Below, one piece after another: positions 61,701 through 64,000 of a DNA stretch of 64,000 nt. The stretch is taken from NCBI RefSeq assembly GCF_000237925.1, contig NC_031500.1, positions 6,507,254 to 6,571,253 on the forward strand. Reading direction: 5' to 3'. The notes under the pieces were generated by a model that saw only the letters and a list, made by a program, of their open reading frames with translations, was not told the DNA's origin and ran no database searches. Made by a program: the position numbers and the translations under genes. This stretch comes from Schistosoma mansoni (lineage: Eukaryota > Platyhelminthes > Trematoda > Strigeidida > Schistosomatidae). Position 1 is the first letter of the stretch; each line of letters opens with the position of its first letter.

Positions 61701-63945
61701 TCTCCTTACAATATCTTGTTTTCTTGGAGACCTTGATGTCTTAGGTTCCAGTTTACTTATGATTATCAATCATCATAACATGTACGACTACCTATCCTAA
61801 CGAGAATGTCATATAGAATCAGTGATCTCATAAAGTCTGATGGTTTGAACTAGCTTAACTTCTAATCTCAGTTTGTAGTTGCTTTTTTGCAACAAAATAT
61901 TTTATTACTGAGTGAGTGTTTTACGTCTCAAAGATTCATAAAATATCAGTCACTAAAACAGTTCGAGACATTTCAACAATCTATAAGTATTGTGTTTAAC
62001 TAGCTCCCATTACTTTGTTGCTTAGGACTTATGCGCATATAGCGTTCAACCTTTTACAAATCCTGTTCTGTGATTTACATGAAAGAATGAATAGTACTTA
62101 AAAAAACAAAAAGATCACTCTCCAGAATGTGCTATTGCAATGTATGCTACTTATATTTGCAGATATAAGTAGTATGTAACACCGATTGGAAGTGGAATAT
62201 CTGCGAGCAGAAGGTTGGGAAGATTAAAATGAACAGAAGAGAGAAGGAAACTGAAAGGAATCAAGATAAAAAACGGGAACTCACAAATAATAATGTTTGT
62301 GAGAAACAAATCAAAGATGTGCAAACGATGTAATCGATGTACGATCTTCACTTTGTGATTTTGCATCTAACAATAAATTAGTCTTCTGCACCAGAGTTCT
62401 CGTTCACTACACTATCACGTAATCAGTTTCATATAATAATCATGTCGTTATTGTTTAATTTGTCTTACATTAGTTGATGGAATCTTGTTGGAGTGAAGTC
62501 ACACTTAGACCAAACTTAAATACAATTATAGAATGGTTGACTAAGATTAATCCAAGGAATATTGGAGTTGATACAGGTACAATACTTGTAAGTAGTATCA
62601 CTTGCCTGTTATAAGTAGATTATAATGTTATTGTTGATTTTATCACCATAAATTTTTGTTTATTTTATTCCTTTACAAGTACACAGTGTATCTTAATTTT
62701 TCAATTACTGTTGTTATTATTGGAGTTCAAGCACTCGTCACAGTCGCTTTCAAACGTAACAATAAGGCAGATGGTTCAAAGAAATAGTCTAAAATAACTC
62801 AACACACCACTAAGTTTCATGACAAGAATTTTAGATTCTGTGGGGTTCAAAGTCTGAAAATTCTAAGCACTATTCTATGTAGTATTTTAGTAAACGATCA
62901 CGTAGGTGGTGTAAACCGATTTATTGTTTTGTGCAAAATCACACAGCGGCTTGATGAAATATGGAAATCATACAGTAAATACATCATATGCACATCTTAA
63001 CCTTGTCCTTTATCTACTCCATTATTCCTCTAATTCTGTTGTTATTTCAATTACTCTTTGATTTTTTTCCTGTTCTCTTCATTTCAATCTTCTACTGTCA
63101 AGCATTCTACTTCCGACTGATGCTACATAATATTGATATCTGTCAGCATAAATAACATACACTATATTATGCCATCTTTTGAAATTCTGTTACTACCAAA
63201 CAAAGTGTTATTCATTCATACGACAAACAAACTGGTCTATAATTTTAGGGTTAAATTTTAAAGTGAACTAATATGATATAAAAAATCACCATTAAACAGC
63301 TATTCTGTCCCAGTATGAATCGCATCATCGGTGTGTATCTGTGGTCTTATATAGATAAAACGAAAATATGTATTTGAGAATCTTGTTACTTAAGCTTTTT
63401 TTAAATAAAATAATAATCGTTCACCTTATTATGAGGTGCCTCATTATTTTTTATTCAAGGTCCTACAGAGAACCAAACCTAAAACATTCAAGTCTTGAAG
63501 TGATTAACCCTTAGACCAATAGTTTTTATGATATCGTAGTACCATCTTCCATTTCCTCCGGAGAATAACTGTTTCACGCCTGAAATAGTTGATTTCTACT
63601 GGTTATGGGTTTTAACTAGAACTTACTGAATTACCTCCTAGAAGTAATCGCTAAAGAGTTGATGTAGGGGTCTCATGCAGATTGTTGAGTTTTGCAGTGC
63701 TTCCTAGATTTTAATCATTGTCTACGGTCATTTTGTTATGTAAGCTGTGAAACTTCCACAGCATCCACAAAACCTCCCTGTACCAAAAATAATTGTTCTC
63801 ATTTTTGTGTTAAATTTTCTAACCATCCATGCTTGCTTCATTTTATTTAAGACGAAAGAATATGCTAGATGTCTTGAATCTATTATTGAAGATAGAACAC
63901 AAGCGCTTCGTAGTGAACAGAAAATGGCAGATACTTTACTTAACA
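40481..63945 (+). CDS. Receptor-type guanylate cyclase, 5' part (catalytic domain off window)
   Basis: A single-pass membrane guanylate cyclase making cGMP. Exons read: 40481-40727, 47561-47705, 49125-49351, 50829-50924, one ending 52656 whose start is in or next to a gap, 52803-52912, 54742-54814, 56114-56179, 57069-57155, 58157-58300, 59221-59444, 60293-60384, 60829-60948, 62474-62587, 63852-63945. Phases fit at most joins; the exceptions are around the gap and the 56114 exon. The ectodomain is about 280 residues with Cys-rich stretches but no ANF-receptor fold that I recognise. After the membrane helix comes a kinase-homology domain: VPVAMKQIYVEF (beta-3 Lys kept), LYTEFCDRGSL, HGRLNSSNCVV (no HRD Asp), KITDYGLDS, PEYR, VDIYSFGTIMWE, CWSEVTLRP. 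It ends in the dimerisation helix EDRTQALRSEQKMADTLL, near-diagnostic of this family. The cyclase domain should follow beyond 64000. Confidence 0.87.
40836..41312 (+). mobile_element. 477-bp retroposon with 11-bp target duplication
   Basis: Flanked by a perfect duplication TAATGTCTCAA (40825-40835 and 41313-41323). It starts with CCTGGTACGGCCGAGAGTG at 40849, is more GC-rich than its surroundings and ends in repeated AAAT units containing AATAAA-like signals. A shorter reverse copy lies at 45686-45991. A non-ATG frame of 147 codons (40864-41307) is open but matches no protein family I know. The length, tail and duplication fit LINE-mobilised non-autonomous retroposition, in intron 1 of the guanylate-cyclase gene. 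Confidence 0.75.
41590..41877. mobile_element. Solo LTR, family L2, copy b (288 bp)
   Basis: Same orientation as copy a. Ends TGTAGTGAACAG and CACACTCCA; 4-bp duplication CTAA at 41586-41589 and 41878-41881. Confidence 0.8.
42257..42330 (-). repeat. Truncated F2 fragment, reverse
   Basis: Tail plus half of the hammerhead (GCATTGGACGGCCGTTTCG); the sequence breaks off before the CTGAGGAG half. Confidence 0.7.
42690..42980. repeat. Composite F1: reverse tail fused to forward unit
   Basis: Reverse tail 42690-42815, then a forward unit from GTAGCTGAGTGG with B box and hammerhead 42902-42949. The CTGACGAG half is intact, but GAAAC has become GAAGTGAC, so the core is disrupted. Confidence 0.72.
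43462..43605 (+). repeat. F2 SINE-like repeat, 5' truncated
   Basis: Starts within the tRNA-like head (GACTGATAGGTCCTGAGTTC), followed by the hammerhead and the conserved tail. Confidence 0.75.
43509..43554 (+). ncRNA. Hammerhead ribozyme (F2), core bases intact, helices weakened
   Basis: CTGAGGAG, GAAA and GTC are present. The 10.1-11.1 pair is G-U and the first stem I pair is G-A (GCACTG/AAGTGC). Reduced or no activity is likely. Confidence 0.5.
44380..44710 (+). pseudogene. Penelope-like RT remnant in guanylate-cyclase intron 1
   Basis: HNLKDTFEFFEETHRFNISG followed by FVVFFDVWSLFTNIQS (first catalytic Asp motif) near 44390-44490, then QIDGATMVSRLGSILADIVM near 44623-44682, matching the family motif QxDGVAMGSPLGPVLADIFM. 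Stops and frame breaks are present. Confidence 0.65.
45686..45991 (-). mobile_element. Second copy of the GC-rich retroposon, internally shortened
   Basis: The minus strand begins CCTGGTACGGTCGACGGTGG and ends with a TTAAATAAATA tail, matching both ends of the element at 40836-41312. It is about 160 bp shorter and diverged in the middle. Confidence 0.65.
46305..46740. repeat. F1 cluster: reverse tail, forward tail, complete forward unit
   Basis: Reverse tail to about 46415, forward tail (GGCTATATAGAGGGAATACG) to about 46515, then head-to-tail a full unit with A box TAGCTGAGTGG near 46574 and hammerhead 46661-46705. The core begins ATGAGGAG instead of CTGANGAG (C3 to A), so it is predicted inactive. 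Confidence 0.75.
47150..47312 (+). repeat. F2 SINE-like repeat, 5' truncated
   Basis: Begins at the CTCGCGAAGCGGGATCG segment. Hammerhead 47185-47230 has CTCAGGAG (G5 to C). The tail reaches AAATTTCCACGAAACCCCC. Confidence 0.75.
47794..48225 (-). mobile_element. Solo LTR, family L1, uninterrupted (432 bp)
   Basis: Reverse-oriented intact version of the LTR split by the RTE at 25330-28960. Ends on the + strand are TGTAGTGCCATG and CGATACTACA; 4-bp duplication AACT at 47790-47793 and 48226-48229. It supplies the empty site corresponding to the RTE insertion. It lies in a guanylate-cyclase intron. Confidence 0.88.
48414..48512 (+). CDS. Candidate cassette exon of the guanylate cyclase
   Basis: Open 99-bp segment between TAG and GTTAGC. 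It enters in phase 2 and leaves in phase 2, so it fits between exons 47561-47705 and 49125-49351 but can also be skipped, because those two exons join in phase without it. It encodes GIFIDINHWGLMKLELQLTD. No homology evidence. Confidence 0.3.
48765..49020 (-). repeat. F1 repeat, reverse
   Basis: Tail, hammerhead 48916-48960 and head as far as GACTCGAACCCAGTACC. The core has CTGACAAG (G8 to A) and GAGA for GAAA, so it is predicted inactive. Confidence 0.75.
49465..49668. repeat. Inverted pair of F2 repeats
   Basis: A reverse fragment (49465-49537) with the tail and hammerhead 3' half is joined to a forward copy (49538-49668) that starts in the B box. Arms of about 60 bp are nearly complementary. 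Confidence 0.75.
49571..49616 (+). ncRNA. Hammerhead ribozyme (F2), core intact
   Basis: Perfect 6-bp stem I GCACTG/CAGTGC, core CTGAGGAG, GAAA, CGGCCG stem III and GTC. Stem II keeps three pairs plus one C-A mismatch (GTCC/AGAC). It is among the best F2 candidates. Confidence 0.7.
51010..51465. repeat. Inverted F1 pair
   Basis: Reverse unit 51010-51330, whose hammerhead has CTGACAAG and altered stem II, is followed directly by a 5'-truncated forward unit from GGTACTGGGTTCGAGTCCC. The orientation switches near 51330. Confidence 0.75.
51384..51428 (+). ncRNA. Hammerhead-like (F1), core bases intact, pairing weakened
   Basis: CTGACGAG and GAAA present. Stem I is ATCCAT/CTGGAT with one mismatch, the 10.1-11.1 pair is G-A, and the triplet is GUU. 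Activity is doubtful. Confidence 0.45.
52344..52543. other. Assembly gap (200 N) overlapping a guanylate-cyclase exon
   Basis: The exon ending at 52656 has in-frame coding from about 52549 (QTIQLREQTYIKITHLSY, then SPPSQNVLYILG), but its acceptor is not visible with the right phase. The exon start, or an additional exon, probably lies in the gap. Confidence 0.95.
52803..52912 (+). CDS. Guanylate cyclase transmembrane exon
   Basis: Encodes ALQAMEIVL-like lead-in and the helix IVLIVLACSLLLVIGLIIIY. The next exon opens with YIRRYKANKK, a basic stop-transfer segment, so the C-terminal side is cytoplasmic. The exon enters in phase 1 and ends in phase 0. Confidence 0.8.
54225..54345 (-). repeat. 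Degenerate F2 fragment, reverse
   Basis: Faint match to the reverse hammerhead region (GGACTCCTTAGCAATGCTCA, then ATGATCCCGC). No functional core. Confidence 0.45.
55030..55165 (+). repeat. Degenerate F1 fragment
   Basis: AACTTAGTGGATAAC (A-box region), ATCAACTCTTAGATGCAGG and CCTGGATTCCACTACTAGCC remain. The hammerhead core is mutated (CTCACGAG, AAAA). Confidence 0.65.
55720..56035. repeat. F2 composite: reverse full copy plus forward tail
   Basis: Reverse copy with hammerhead 55770-55815 (CTGGGGAG, A6 to G), B- and A-box complements and 5' flank, followed at about 55958 by a forward tail from CAGTGCTTCCAGG. Confidence 0.75.
56114..56179 (+). CDS. Guanylate cyclase exon with in-frame TGA and phase conflict
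   Basis: Follows exon 54742-54814 in phase (encodes IDPKDRWIKLFLYRSQTVRL) but reads TGA at 56176-56178, four bases before the GTAAGT donor. It leaves in phase 1, whereas the next exon (57069) needs phase 2. An exon two bases shorter would read R-C-D-C-V-P and restore the frame. This could be an indel, an assembly error or an unusual donor. Confidence 0.5.
57453..57471. repeat. (AAC)n microsatellite
   Basis: About six AAC units in an intron. Confidence 0.8.
58714..59016. mobile_element. Solo LTR, family L2, copy c (303 bp), opposite orientation
   Basis: Reverse of copy a and the same length. Ends TGTGGTGTG and TTCACTACA; 4-bp duplication ATAT at 58710-58713 and 59017-59020. Near one end CTACTTATAT-CC-ATATAAGTAG forms a perfect 10-bp inverted repeat. 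Confidence 0.83.
59221..59444 (+). CDS. Guanylate cyclase exon: pseudokinase catalytic-loop region
   Basis: Encodes GFLTGLANGLAYLHNYHIVH then GRLNSSNCVV and KITDYGLDS, ending PEYR. The position normally held by the HRD Asp is Gly, and DFG is DYG. This is the pattern of receptor guanylate-cyclase kinase-homology domains, which regulate rather than phosphorylate. Confidence 0.85.
59680..60090. repeat. Cluster of F2 copies: two reverse, one forward fragment
   Basis: Reverse copy 59680-59825 with core CTAATGAG (inactive). A second reverse copy starts with the extreme F2 tail (GGGGTTTGTGGAGATTTAG near 59853) and ends at its hammerhead (59974), where it meets a forward fragment from CAACAATAGGAC to the tail at about 60090. 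Confidence 0.78.
59929..59974 (-). ncRNA. Hammerhead ribozyme (F2), core intact, GUU triplet
   Basis: On the minus strand: stem I GCACTG/CAGTGC perfect, CTGAGGAG, stem II GTTC/GGAC with one U-G pair, GAAA, CGGCCG, and GUU as the cleavage triplet, which natural hammerheads tolerate less well than GUC. Confidence 0.6.
62136..62411. mobile_element. Solo LTR, family L2, copy d (276 bp), opposite orientation
   Basis: The most diverged L2 copy. Ends TGCAATGTATGC and TTCACTACA; 4-bp duplication CTAT at 62132-62135 and 62412-62415. It lies in the guanylate-cyclase intron between 60948 and 62474. Confidence 0.75.
63852..63945 (+). CDS. Guanylate cyclase exon: start of dimerisation helix
   Basis: Enters in phase 0, encodes TKEYARCLESIIEDRTQALR then SEQKMADTLLN, and ends before GTAGGT in phase 1. 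The motif ERTQ...EK..AE.LL marks the signalling helix before the cyclase domain. This is the last coding sequence in the window. Confidence 0.85.
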
Positions 63946-64000
63946 GTAGGTTCAACATTTATTTTATGGACTAATATATAAGCTTTGTTAATTTTTATGA

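Overview
The window is eukaryotic, AT-rich and intron-rich, with host exons that are a small fraction of the sequence and a dense cover of retroelements. It most likely comes from a schistosome (blood fluke). The reasons are many tRNA-headed repeats carrying hammerhead-ribozyme cores (the Sm-alpha type known from Schistosoma), an SR2/RTE-like LINE, Penelope-like remnants, Gypsy and solo LTRs, and a gene whose first three introns are only 33-36 bp while later ones are kilobases long, a known schistosome pattern. The species cannot be fixed from sequence alone.

Three host genes are visible, all on the + strand. (1) 78-440 is the last coding exon of a neurocalcin/hippocalcin-type calcium sensor with EF-hand 4 and an unusually long C-terminal tail. 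(2) 9906-21491 is a complete gene for dynein axonemal assembly factor 3 (DNAAF3): 10 exons that join in phase into a 604-residue protein. (3) 40481 to beyond the right edge is a receptor-type guanylate cyclase: signal peptide, a short ectodomain with no recognised ligand-binding fold, one membrane segment, a kinase-homology domain lacking the catalytic HRD Asp, and the start of the dimerisation helix. The cyclase domain lies outside the window.

Between 441 and 9905 lie remnants of Penelope-like, Gypsy and CR1-like elements. Between 21492 and 40480 lie SINE-like repeats, two RTE LINE copies and solo LTRs. The first RTE copy sits inside a solo LTR: its 12-bp target duplication, the LTR's own 4-bp duplication and an uninterrupted LTR copy at 47794-48225 reconstruct the nested insertion. 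The introns of both larger genes hold further SINEs, solo LTRs and a 477-bp retroposon with an 11-bp duplication.

Two repeat families, called F1 (Sm-alpha-like) and F2 here, each combine a tRNA-like head (A/B boxes) with a hammerhead fold. About 25 ribozyme positions were read by eye. Eight keep all conserved core bases, though some of these have weakened helices; most others have lost one or two core bases. Three assembly gaps (17334-17556, 34663-34863, 52344-52543) are present; the last hides part of a guanylate-cyclase exon.
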